DNA from: Prevotella sp. DNF00663
GTDB taxonomy: Bacteria > Bacteroidota > Bacteroidia > Bacteroidales > Bacteroidaceae
Direction: 5' to 3'
NCBI RefSeq assembly: GCF_001553265.1
Contig: NZ_KQ960583.1
Coordinates: 1 to 41,330, forward strand
DNA length: 41,330 nucleotides
The first letter of the stretch is position 1, and each line of letters opens with the position of its first letter. Under the pieces are notes generated by a model. It saw nothing but the letters and a program-made list of their open reading frames with translations, was not told the origin of the DNA and made no database searches. A program made the translations under genes and the position numbers. Shown here piece by piece: positions 33,731-40,584 of this stretch.

Positions 33731-35350
33731 TTAGAAATCGGCTTTACATATCCATTTCATTGCGCCCCACGGACTGACTTCGTCGGGCGCAATTTCTATT
33801 TCTTCGGCATGCAGATACATCCTGTCGGCCTTCTTACCGTATAGTTCGTCTCCCAAGATAGGGCAATTGAGTCCTTCGGGATGGGCACAGTGTACGCGCA
33901 ATTGGTGGGTACGCCCTGTCTCAGGAAAGAGTGCTATGCGTGTTTTTCCGTTCTTTCTTTCTATGATGTGGTATCGCGTTATGGCTCGCTTACCGTGTTC
34001 GTGGTCTACCTTTTGGCGTGGACGATCCATGATGTCGGGAGCCAATGGTAGGGCAATGGTACCCTCTGTAGGAACTTCTATTTCGCCGTTAAGGATGGCT
34101 ACGTAGCGTTTTCGTATGCGGTGGGTAGCGAAAAGACGTTGCAAATAGATATAGGTGGGCATGTCAAGGGTGGCGATGAGCAATCCCGATGTAGCCATGT
34201 CGAGCCGGTGAACCATCATCGGACCGTCGGCCTTTGGGTATCGTTCGCGCAAGATAGAGGCTGCCGACTCGCGTTTACTCTTTCCCGGAACGCTCAACAT
34301 GCCGGCCGGTTTATTCACTACTACATAGTGTTCGCCGACGTCTATCGTGCGCAATTCGTTATGATTGTCGGCATCTAGTGGGTTAGGTTCTACGTCCAGT
34401 CCTTGCAACATCCAATTTAAAATGGGTTTGCATTTCCCGTTACAGGCTGGATAGAATTGTCCGTGGCGCCGCAATTCTTGCTTGGGCGATGCGCCCCACC
34501 AAAACATGGCCATCTGTAGTGGGTGCATGTGGTGTTCGTAGGCATATTGTAACAGCCGAGGCTCACAGCATTCCCCACTGCCCGATGGGGGAATCTTGCT
34601 TATTGTTGGAGCGAAGATATCAAGCAGATTACGCGTCTCTCCACGCGCGTTAAGCAAGGAGAAATGCTCGAATAACCATCTCTGTAGCGCGTCCGAACGT
34701 TGATGTCGCTTAGTTTTTAACTTTTGTATATTTGATTCAAAACGACCGATTCCATCGATAATGTGCTGCTCTTTGTCAGCATATTGTAGTTTGATACGTC
34801 GCAATTCGGCTTTTTGGAACTGGCTCTCTCTGATAAGTGCGGTTTCATCGAAGCCTTTGCCCGATTGTCGGAGTTGGTCGCGCTGCTTCTTGCTCTGTTC
34901 CATCAAGCTGCGTTGAGCCGATATCCTGTCTTGTGCCTCTGCTTGTGTGGTTGCCAAGTCTTGCTGTAGTTGGCGATATTCTTGGCTACTCTCTATGCGT
35001 TTGATTTCGTCGTTGATGGCGCTGATTTGTTGCTCGTGGGTCTTAAAATAGCCATTGGGTTGCAGGTAGTCGAATATGGCCGGCACATAATCTGGCCAAT
35101 CGCTGCGCCCACATATTTGTCCGCTGTAGGCCTGTAAATATCCCATTTCACCGTTGTCTCGTTCTACTATGAGCACACCAAACATCTTACCGGCAGCGAT
35201 TTCACGACCGAAAGGTGTGGAAGTTGCTGCTGATAACTCTGCCTTTAGCTGTTCGACGGCTGTCAAACAGAGTGAATGAGGCTCATAATAGAAGGGATTG
35301 TTGAAGCGTGGTGGGCGCTCGTTATTGCCTGTAAGCGGATGAAAAACCAT
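33731..35350 (-). CDS. RluA-family pseudouridine synthase with long N-terminal extension
   Basis: This 539-residue protein has a C-terminal RluA-type catalytic domain (about 335-539). It begins YVVVNKPAGMLSVPG, carries catalytic Asp384 in HRLDMATSG and ends with GRTHQLRVHCAHP and ILGDELYG. The extension of about 330 residues has an N-terminal part with FGVLIVERDNGEMGYLQAYSG (56-76), a predicted coiled coil (about 105-215) and a Cys-containing region (ECCEPRLLQYA, ACNGKCKPILNWMLQG). There is no S4 domain. The extension should fix RNA specificity, but the target site is unknown. It follows the Crp/Fnr gene after 4 bases, so the two form an operon. Confidence 0.92.
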   Translation of the reverse strand: MVFHPLTGNNERPPRFNNPFYYEPHSLCLTAVEQLKAELSAATSTPFGREIAAGKMFGVLIVERDNGEMGYLQAYSGQICGRSDWPDYVPAIFDYLQPNGYFKTHEQQISAINDEIKRIESSQEYRQLQQDLATTQAEAQDRISAQRSLMEQSKKQRDQLRQSGKGFDETALIRESQFQKAELRRIKLQYADKEQHIIDGIGRFESNIQKLKTKRHQRSDALQRWLFEHFSLLNARGETRNLLDIFAPTISKIPPSGSGECCEPRLLQYAYEHHMHPLQMAMFWWGASPKQELRRHGQFYPACNGKCKPILNWMLQGLDVEPNPLDADNHNELRTIDVGEHYVVVNKPAGMLSVPGKSKRESAASILRERYPKADGPMMVHRLDMATSGLLIATLDMPTYIYLQRLFATHRIRKRYVAILNGEIEVPTEGTIALPLAPDIMDRPRQKVDHEHGKRAITRYHIIERKNGKTRIALFPETGRTHQLRVHCAHPEGLNCPILGDELYGKKADRMYLHAEEIEIAPDEVSPWGAMKWICKADF

Positions 35351-35354
35351 GCTG

Positions 35355-36020
35355 TTACAGTTTGCTGCGGTCTAGAATGGTGATGGTTTTGCCGTTGATG
35401 CTGATGGTTCCGTTGGCCGACATCTCCGACAATACGCGTAAGAGCGAATATTTCTGAATGCCGAAAGAGTCGGCTATCTCTTGTCGTGATTGGTCTATCT
35501 TGATGGTGAGTGAACCTTGTTTGCCAGCAGCCTCGCGTAAAAAGTAGGCCACTTTCTCACGCACGGTGAGCAACGACAACACTTTCATCTTCTTGGTGAG
35601 GAATACGTCGATGTTTGAAAGCACGCGTATGAAATTCAGGTTCAGCTTCGGGTCGTTGTTCATCAGTTCCATGAGCATCTCCGGTTTCATGCGAAGAACG
35701 CTCACTTTGGTATCGGTCTCTACGCTTACCGGCATCTTGTTGTTCTTGGCGAAGATGAAAGCGGGTGCCACGATGTCGCCTTCGGTGAGCCGACTCACCT
35801 CTACCTGCTTGCCACTGAGACCCACCATGCGGCATATCAGTACACCGCTGATGACGATATCAGCGTACTGACAAGGCATTCCCGTGAGCGAAAATACGTC
35901 CTTTTTATCGTATTCTACGATGCGGTAGTGCGCTGCCGAGAGTGTCATCTCTATCTCTATGTCGCTCATTCCGGCGAATAGCGGGCATAGCTTGAGTGCT
36001 TTCAATATCTTATTGTCCAT
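35355..36020 (-). CDS. Crp/Fnr-family transcriptional regulator
   Basis: This 221-residue regulator has an N-terminal cyclic-nucleotide-binding-type domain (about 5-125) and a C-terminal HTH_Crp domain (about 145-221, with SRQEIADSFGIQKYSLLRVL). The N-terminal Cys cluster of FNR is absent, and the cAMP-pocket residues are not convincingly conserved, so the ligand is unknown. The frame extends to an ATG at 36056, but the -7 box occupies 36026-36033, so transcription starts at or near the ATG at 36020. MDNKILKALKLCPLFAG is the normal family start. The mRNA may be leaderless. The pseudouridine synthase gene follows after 4 bases. Confidence 0.92.
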   Translation of the reverse strand: MDNKILKALKLCPLFAGMSDIEIEMTLSAAHYRIVEYDKKDVFSLTGMPCQYADIVISGVLICRMVGLSGKQVEVSRLTEGDIVAPAFIFAKNNKMPVSVETDTKVSVLRMKPEMLMELMNNDPKLNLNFIRVLSNIDVFLTKKMKVLSLLTVREKVAYFLREAAGKQGSLTIKIDQSRQEIADSFGIQKYSLLRVLSEMSANGTISINGKTITILDRSKL

Positions 36021-36025
36021 GTTGG

Positions 36026-36057
36026 CAAATATACTAAAAATCGGTTGAGCAGCCAAA
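36026..36057 (-). promoter_or_regulatory. Promoter of the Crp/Fnr regulator gene
   Basis: Minus-strand TTTG (36057-36054), 20 bases and TATATTTG (36033-36026) match the consensus perfectly. Only five bases separate the -7 box from the ATG at 36020, which decides the start codon and implies a leaderless transcript. Confidence 0.8.
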
Positions 36058-36067
36058 TCTCCTCCAT

Positions 36068-36232
36068 TTGTTAACTCATTCTTGTCCCTTTTGCTAACCC
36101 ATCTTGTTTACTTGTCAACTCGTTTATTCGTCTATTGTCATCCTGCAAGGCCGTGGCAGCAATGCTGCGTGCCCTCTTCAGCATTCCTGCCTCGCCTTTG
36201 CAGTGATGTTGCAAGGGCTTTGCAGCAGAGTG
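36068..36232. repeat. Repeat family A copy 4
   Basis: ACTTGTCAACTCGTTTA (about 36110-36126) matches ACTTGTTAACTTGTTTA of the copy at 16364. It is followed by CTGCAAGG, GTGGCAGCAATGCTGC, CTTTGCAGTGATGTTGCAAGG and TTTGCAGCAG modules. Terminal inverted repeats are not clear here. It separates the divergent Crp/Fnr and four-helix-bundle genes. Confidence 0.55.
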
Positions 36233-36247
36233 TATGTGATTTTTTCG

Positions 36248-36287
36248 TATATTTGTATCGACCATTCGAGTAATCGATTAGTCGAAT
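36248..36287 (+). promoter_or_regulatory. -7 box followed by a 24-bp operator-like palindrome
   Basis: TATATTTG (36248-36255) fits the -7 box, though no TTTG lies at the right -33 distance. Immediately downstream, around the expected transcription start, ATTCGAgTAATCGATTAgTCGAAT (36264-36287) is a palindrome with a single mismatched pair. It is placed like a repressor operator for the gene starting at 36318. Confidence 0.6.
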
Positions 36288-36317
36288 AATCGGTCAAGAA
36301 TAAAATTCTATTAGCTT

Positions 36318-37064
36318 ATGTCTATTACCATTAAATCTATCAAAGGTTATTATTTTTTGGATGTATGGATTATGGCCAACATCGTACAACAAGCCACATT
36401 GGCTTTCTGTAAAGGGTATTTGAATCAGCATAACGACCCGTGTGGACGTTTATACGACCAAATGACGATGGCTGCCCGGTCGGTTACGGCCAATATAGCA
36501 GAGGGATGTTCTAGGCATCAGACATCACGTGAAACAGAAATGAAGCTCAATGATGTAGCTCGCGCCAGCCTTTCAGAATTGCTTGGCGACTTTTTTAGTT
36601 TGTCGTTGCAGATAGGATGTGAGCCATGGTCGAAGCAATCAGCAAATTATCAAAAGTTTAATGCCATCCAATTATCTCGTCCTCAATACAGCGATGATAT
36701 AGAACATGATGCTTGGGTACATATCCAAAACGAGCGTAAGAAGTTTGCACTGTGGACAGAATGTGCTGATTTGTCAACTCGACTCAATGCAATGATGCTG
36801 TTGATAAATCGTAATATCTCTATGTTGCAAAAGATGATAAGCAGTCAGTTAGACCGCTTTAAACAAGAAGGTGGATTTACTGAGAATCTCACCCGAGAAC
36901 GAGTGAGTACACAGAGGGAACAAGCTGTGGCACAAGGTTCACCATCTTGCCCTGTATGTGGCAAACCAATGATACGGCGTACGGCTAAGCGAGGAACGAA
37001 TGCAGGACGAGATTTTTGGAGTTGTAGCGATTATCCGAATTGTCAGGGAACACGGAATATATAA
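36318..37064 (+). CDS. Four-helix-bundle protein with C-terminal topoisomerase-type zinc ribbon
   Basis: This 248-residue protein has an N-terminal four-helix bundle of the S23/23S rRNA intervening-sequence-protein type (about 10-185), with YDQMTMAARSVTANIAEGC and ETEMKLNDVARASLSELLGD. A C-terminal suffix (about 208-248) reads CPVCGKPMIRR, then FWSCSDYPNCQGTRNI. That is a four-Cys topoisomerase-type zinc ribbon likely to bind nucleic acid. The combination corresponds to the known four-helix-bundle suffix domain family. The function is unknown; binding to structured RNA or DNA is inference. It is a free-standing gene, not inside an rRNA operon. An inner ATG at 36372 would cut the first helix. 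Confidence 0.88.
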   Translation: MSITIKSIKGYYFLDVWIMANIVQQATLAFCKGYLNQHNDPCGRLYDQMTMAARSVTANIAEGCSRHQTSRETEMKLNDVARASLSELLGDFFSLSLQIGCEPWSKQSANYQKFNAIQLSRPQYSDDIEHDAWVHIQNERKKFALWTECADLSTRLNAMMLLINRNISMLQKMISSQLDRFKQEGGFTENLTRERVSTQREQAVAQGSPSCPVCGKPMIRRTAKRGTNAGRDFWSCSDYPNCQGTRNI

Positions 37065-37140
37065 TCGTCTCCACCCCCTTCTCCCTCAATAATTCTTTAA
37101 AAATCCGGTTGGCATTGTCACGATATATGAATATTTAGAT

Positions 37141-37148
37141 TATCTTTG
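37141..37148 (+). promoter_or_regulatory. Probable -7 box of the PfkB-FprA operon
   Basis: TATCTTTG fits TAnnTTTG. TTG at 37115-37117 is 23 bases upstream, slightly too far. The leader before the ATG at 37224 would be about 70 bases. Confidence 0.5.
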
Positions 37149-37223
37149 CATACTGAAGAAAAGCCGTGGCTGTATTCCGGAATCTTGGAATGCAGATAGG
37201 GGCATATCATTATTAATATATCT

Positions 37224-38162
37224 ATGCGCAAGGTAATAGGAATCGGGGAAACAGTACTCGATATTATATTTAAGAACGGACAACCCATTTCGGCGGTTCC
37301 CGGTGGCTCTTCGTTTAATGCCACGATCTCGTTGGGACGCTCCGGTGTGAATACCACTTTTATAGGAGAGGCTGGAAACGACCGGATAGGGGAGTATGTG
37401 GTAAGTTTTCTGCGCGACAACGGTGTGAATGCCGATAGTGTGAATGTATTTGCTGAGAGTAAGTCACCCATCTCTTTGGCCTTCTTGGACGAGAAAAATA
37501 ATGCCGATTATATCTTCTATAAAGATCATCCGCATGATCAATTAGACTTCATCTATCCCGATGTACAGCGCGATGACATCGTGCTTTTCGGCTCATTCTT
37601 TGCTGTGAATCCGGTGATTCGACCACAGGTGGCGGCGTTCTTGGAGTATGCACATAGTCGCGGAGCAATTCTTTACTACGATGTGAATTATCGTTCGTCG
37701 CACCGTCATGAGATTATGAAGATAACGCCGAACCTCATTGAAAATTTGGAATATGCCGACATTGTGCGTGGGAGCATTGAGGATTTTGAGATACTCTATC
37801 GCTTGAAAGAGGCCGAAAGAGTATATAATGCGGAAATTTCTTTCTACTGTAAGAAGTTCATTTGCACTTGCGGAGATACTCCTACCGAATTGAGAGCGGA
37901 GAATAAGCTGGCTAAACAGTATCCTGTAATGGATACAGAGGTGGTGAGTACCATCGGAGCTGGTGACAATTTCAATGCCGGATTCATCTATGGATTGCTG
38001 AAAGGTGGGGTGACACGCGACGATATTGACCGTGGATTGAGCGAAGAACAATGGGATAAAGCCATTGGATATGGGCAGATGTTCTCTGCCGAGAGTTGCA
38101 AAGATATATTTAACTACGTATCGACGGAGTTCGGAAATAAAATGAAATCTTTAAACGTTTAG
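37224..38162 (+). CDS. PfkB-family carbohydrate kinase
   Basis: This 312-residue sugar kinase has the N-terminal GIGETVLDIIF start, the substrate lid region PGGSSFNATISLGRSG (26-41) and the C-terminal catalytic signature STIGAGDNFNAGF, with catalytic base Asp248. It resembles fructokinase-like members, but the substrate is not certain. The flavodiiron gene follows after 8 bases, so the two are probably co-transcribed. I see no obvious metabolic reason for the pairing. Confidence 0.92.
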   Translation: MRKVIGIGETVLDIIFKNGQPISAVPGGSSFNATISLGRSGVNTTFIGEAGNDRIGEYVVSFLRDNGVNADSVNVFAESKSPISLAFLDEKNNADYIFYKDHPHDQLDFIYPDVQRDDIVLFGSFFAVNPVIRPQVAAFLEYAHSRGAILYYDVNYRSSHRHEIMKITPNLIENLEYADIVRGSIEDFEILYRLKEAERVYNAEISFYCKKFICTCGDTPTELRAENKLAKQYPVMDTEVVSTIGAGDNFNAGFIYGLLKGGVTRDDIDRGLSEEQWDKAIGYGQMFSAESCKDIFNYVSTEFGNKMKSLNV

Positions 38163-38170
38163 ACGAAATC

Positions 38171-39355
38171 ATGATAGAATTAAAAAACAAAATCTACTAT
38201 GTAGGTGTCAACGACCGTAATAAGAGTCTGTTTGAAGGGCTGTGGCCTCTACCTTCGGGAGTAACATACAACTCCTATCTGATTGATGATGACAAGGTCT
38301 GTTTGATAGATTCAGTAGAAGTAGATTTCTTTTCACAGTTTATAGAAAGTCTCCATGAGGTGTTGGGTGACCGTAAAATAGACTATTTGGTGGTAAATCA
38401 TATGGAGCCGGATCATAGCGGTTCCATCAAATTGTTGCGTAAATATTATCCTGAAATTCAGGTGATTGGTAACAAGAAATCGTTTGATTTGCTGAGCGGT
38501 TTCTATGGTATGGATGACAATCATTTGGAAGTGAAGCATGGTGATACGCTCGATTTGGGACACCATACATTGAAGTTCTTCATGACACCGATGGTACATT
38601 GGCCTGAAACCATGATGACTCTTGATGTTGAAGACCACGTGCTCTTCTCCGGAGATGCTTTTGGTTGTTTCGGAGCATTGAATGGTGGACTGCTTGATAG
38701 CGATATTAATACCGACTGGGCGTGGTTGGAAATGACCCGCTATTACAGCAATATCGTGGGCAAATATGGTACACCTGTACAGAATGCATTGAAGAAATTG
38801 GCTGCAGAACAGATTGATTATATATGCCCGACACACGGACCTGTATGGCATGAACAGGCCAATCAGGTGGTCTCTATGTATGATCGTATGTCGAAATATG
38901 AAACTGAGCCGGGTTTGGTAATATGCTATGGTACGATGTATGGCAACACGGAACGTATGGCAGAAACCATTGCTCGTGCTGCTTCGCAGGCTGGTGTGAA
39001 GAATATTATGGTGTATAATGTGTCGAAGACTCACCACTCTTATATTCTACGTGACATCTTCCGCTATCGCGGTTTGATAGTTGGTGCACCGACTTATAAC
39101 AATGGTCTCTATCATGAGATGGACGTATTGTTGCAAGAGATTGCCAATCGCGACATCAAGAATCATTATATCGGTTGGTTCGGAAGTTATGGATGGGCTA
39201 GCAAGGCCGTTCAAAAGATAGGCGAATGGAACGAGCAACACATCCATTTCGACGTAGTGGGTGAGCCGGTAGAGATGAAACAAGCACTCACGGAAGAAAC
39301 CAAAGAGAAGTGTAGGGCACTTGGTCAGGCAATGGCCGAGAAACTGAGAGGATAA
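38171..39355 (+). CDS. FprA-type flavodiiron protein
   Basis: This 394-residue cytoplasmic protein has an N-terminal metallo-beta-lactamase-like diiron domain (about 1-245) and a C-terminal flavodoxin domain (about 249-394). Diiron ligands are visible: His77, Glu79, Asp81 and His82 in HMEPDHSGS, His143 in MVHWPETM, Asp162 in SGDAFG and His222 in PTHGPVWH. The FMN phosphate loop is GTMYGNT (254-260). Such proteins reduce O2 to water and/or NO to N2O, protecting anaerobes. No rubredoxin is fused. A stem-loop terminator follows. Confidence 0.95.
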   Translation: MIELKNKIYYVGVNDRNKSLFEGLWPLPSGVTYNSYLIDDDKVCLIDSVEVDFFSQFIESLHEVLGDRKIDYLVVNHMEPDHSGSIKLLRKYYPEIQVIGNKKSFDLLSGFYGMDDNHLEVKHGDTLDLGHHTLKFFMTPMVHWPETMMTLDVEDHVLFSGDAFGCFGALNGGLLDSDINTDWAWLEMTRYYSNIVGKYGTPVQNALKKLAAEQIDYICPTHGPVWHEQANQVVSMYDRMSKYETEPGLVICYGTMYGNTERMAETIARAASQAGVKNIMVYNVSKTHHSYILRDIFRYRGLIVGAPTYNNGLYHEMDVLLQEIANRDIKNHYIGWFGSYGWASKAVQKIGEWNEQHIHFDVVGEPVEMKQALTEETKEKCRALGQAMAEKLRG

Positions 39356-39370
39356 AATCTATAAACACGA

Positions 39371-39428
39371 AAGTGCTGGCAGAGACTCCATGCGATGATA
39401 TGGAATGTCTGTCAGCACTTCTTGTATT
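39371..39428 (+). terminator. Terminator after the flavodiiron gene
   Basis: AAGTGCTGGCAGA (39371-39383) pairs with TCTGTCAGCACTT (39408-39420) with one G-T pair, followed by CTTGTATTT. An inner CCAT/ATGG stem extends it. It can also serve the converging LOG-family gene. Confidence 0.75.
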
Positions 39429-39450
39429 TGATAATTGGGGAATAGGAAGA

Positions 39451-39987
39451 TTACTCTTCGGATAGAACGGCTTTTAATTCCTCCAACGAATTCACCGGTG
39501 TAATCAGGCGATGATAGTCACCGCGGATGAATCCTCGGTGTTGCATGTCATCTAAGAGTTCGATGGTTTTGTCCCAAAAGCCTTTCATATTGTAGAGTAT
39601 CACGCGTTTGTCGTGATAACCTATAGACTTGGAGGCAGCCATAGAGAAGATCTCGTCGAGTGTACCCACGCCTCCCGGCAAGGCAATGGCGATGTCGGTA
39701 TGTAGCAGCATAAGCTGTTTGCGGTCGTTTAGATTGTCGCATGGAATTTCCACATCGTTGTATTTGGAGGTGTGTCCGTGCTCTTCTACCTTCGTCGGTA
39801 CGACTCCAATGGTCTGCCCACCGTGCTCATGAACGGCCTTGGCAATACATTCCATCAGCCCTTGGTCGGTTCCCCCATATACCAAAGTATGCCCATTTGC
39901 AGCCATCCATGCCCCTAGTTCCTCCGTTGCTTTGAAGAAATCCGGGTCGATATTGTTGTTTGCTGAACAAAATACTGTAATCCTCAT
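39451..39987 (-). CDS. LOG-family protein (TIGR00730 Rossmann fold)
   Basis: This 178-residue protein belongs to the LOG family, once misnamed lysine decarboxylase-like; members cleave nucleoside 5'-monophosphates such as cytokinin ribotides. The signature PGGVGTLDE (104-112), the LVYGGTDQGLM segment (35-45) and Arg89-Lys90 are present. The frame extends 10 codons upstream to 40017, but that ATG lies inside the -7 box TATATTTG (40022-40015), so the start at 39987 (MRITVFCSAN) is right. The natural substrate in this organism is unknown. Confidence 0.92.
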   Translation of the reverse strand: MRITVFCSANNNIDPDFFKATEELGAWMAANGHTLVYGGTDQGLMECIAKAVHEHGGQTIGVVPTKVEEHGHTSKYNDVEIPCDNLNDRKQLMLLHTDIAIALPGGVGTLDEIFSMAASKSIGYHDKRVILYNMKGFWDKTIELLDDMQHRGFIRGDYHRLITPVNSLEELKAVLSEE

Positions 39988-40014
39988 ATTATTAATCTTT
40001 TGAAACGAATTCTG

Positions 40015-40045
40015 CAAATATAATAATTTCGTGGGAAATAACCAA
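40015..40045 (-). promoter_or_regulatory. Promoter of the LOG-family gene
   Basis: Minus-strand TTGG (40045-40042), 19 bases and TATATTTG (40022-40015). It fixes the start codon at 39987. Confidence 0.78.
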
Positions 40046-40136
40046 TGACTATTCGTGTCAATAACTTCTTGCCTTGTTTATGTTCTAGATTATGATGCCC
40101 CTCACGAACCTCTATTTGTTCTTTTAAAAGAAAATA

Positions 40137-40168
40137 TTTGGTTGTTTCCAAGAAACACTGTATCTTTG
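40137..40168 (+). promoter_or_regulatory. tRNA promoter
   Basis: TTTG (40137-40140), 20 bases and TATCTTTG (40161-40168) give a consensus promoter 33 bases before the tRNA. Confidence 0.85.
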
Positions 40169-40201
40169 CATCCGCAAACTTATTCCGCAGTAGAATAAGC
40201 C

Positions 40202-40275
40202 GGACTTGTAGCTCAGTTGGTTAGAGCAACAGACTCATAATCTGGAGGTCCCTGGTTCAAGCCCAGGCTGGTCCA
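40202..40275 (+). tRNA. tRNA with CAT anticodon (tRNA-Met, possibly tRNA-Ile2)
   Basis: The 74-base cloverleaf is complete: acceptor GGACTTG with CTGGTCC (one T-T mismatch), D stem GCTC/GAGC, anticodon loop CTCATAA with CAT, a 5-base variable loop and T arm CCTGG-TTCAAGC-CCAGG. The discriminator base is A, and CCA is not encoded. CAT with this body is usually elongator Met, but a lysidine-modified Ile2 tRNA cannot be excluded by eye. A tyrosine recombinase gene lies 310 bases downstream, so the tRNA 3' end may be the attachment site. Confidence 0.95.
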
Positions 40276-40336
40276 CAAATAGGTTTCAAGAGGACGTCAA
40301 ACAACACGTCATTTTAGCCTTCAAAACAAGGATAAT

Positions 40337-40370
40337 CGCTGTAAAATCAAGGTTTTACAGCGATTTTTTG
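40337..40370 (+). terminator. Terminator after the tRNA
   Basis: CGCTGTAAAA (40337-40346) and TTTTACAGCG (40353-40362) form a perfect 10-bp stem with a 6-base loop, followed by ATTTTTTG. A smaller GACGT/ACGTC stem (40293-40297, 40306-40310) lies between the tRNA and this terminator. Confidence 0.85.
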
Positions 40371-40425
40371 TTTTTATCCATATCCGTTTGACTGCTAAAC
40401 CATACCTTTTGATAGTCATCATTCG

Positions 40426-40569
40426 GTCATTTTCTGCTACAGAAATTGCTACACAAAAGCAGGCTCTCAAAAAAATGTAGCAATGAATGGAAAATGACTA
40501 TTAAATTGACGGCATGCAAAACTTTCGTTTTCAAGAACTTATGTCGAACTTTGTAGCCAAAAAGCTACA
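40426..40569. promoter_or_regulatory. Cluster of five GCTACA sites before the recombinase gene
   Basis: GCTACA occurs at 40436, 40448 and 40564 and as its complement TGTAGC at 40476 and 40552. They form nested inverted repeats: GTCATTTTC/GAAAATGAC (40426-40434, 40490-40498), TTGCTACA/TGTAGCAA (40446-40453, 40476-40483) and TGTAGC/GCTACA (40552-40557, 40564-40569). The last ends 15 bases before the gene. Such clusters are typical of recombinase arm sites or self-regulation; this assignment is inference. Confidence 0.6.
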
Positions 40570-40584
40570 CTAAAATGATGCGTT

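Noticed and set aside
36071..36273. Small open frames of 60-64 codons on both strands
   Set aside because: They fall inside the GCAGC-rich repeat copy and have no start context or domain.
38333..39037. 234-codon open frame on - opposite the flavodiiron gene
   Set aside because: Antisense to a gene with all diiron and FMN motifs; no promoter or domain of its own.
40202..40275. Calling a proven attachment site at the tRNA 3' end
   Set aside because: The matching repeat at the other end of the element is outside the window, so it cannot be shown.
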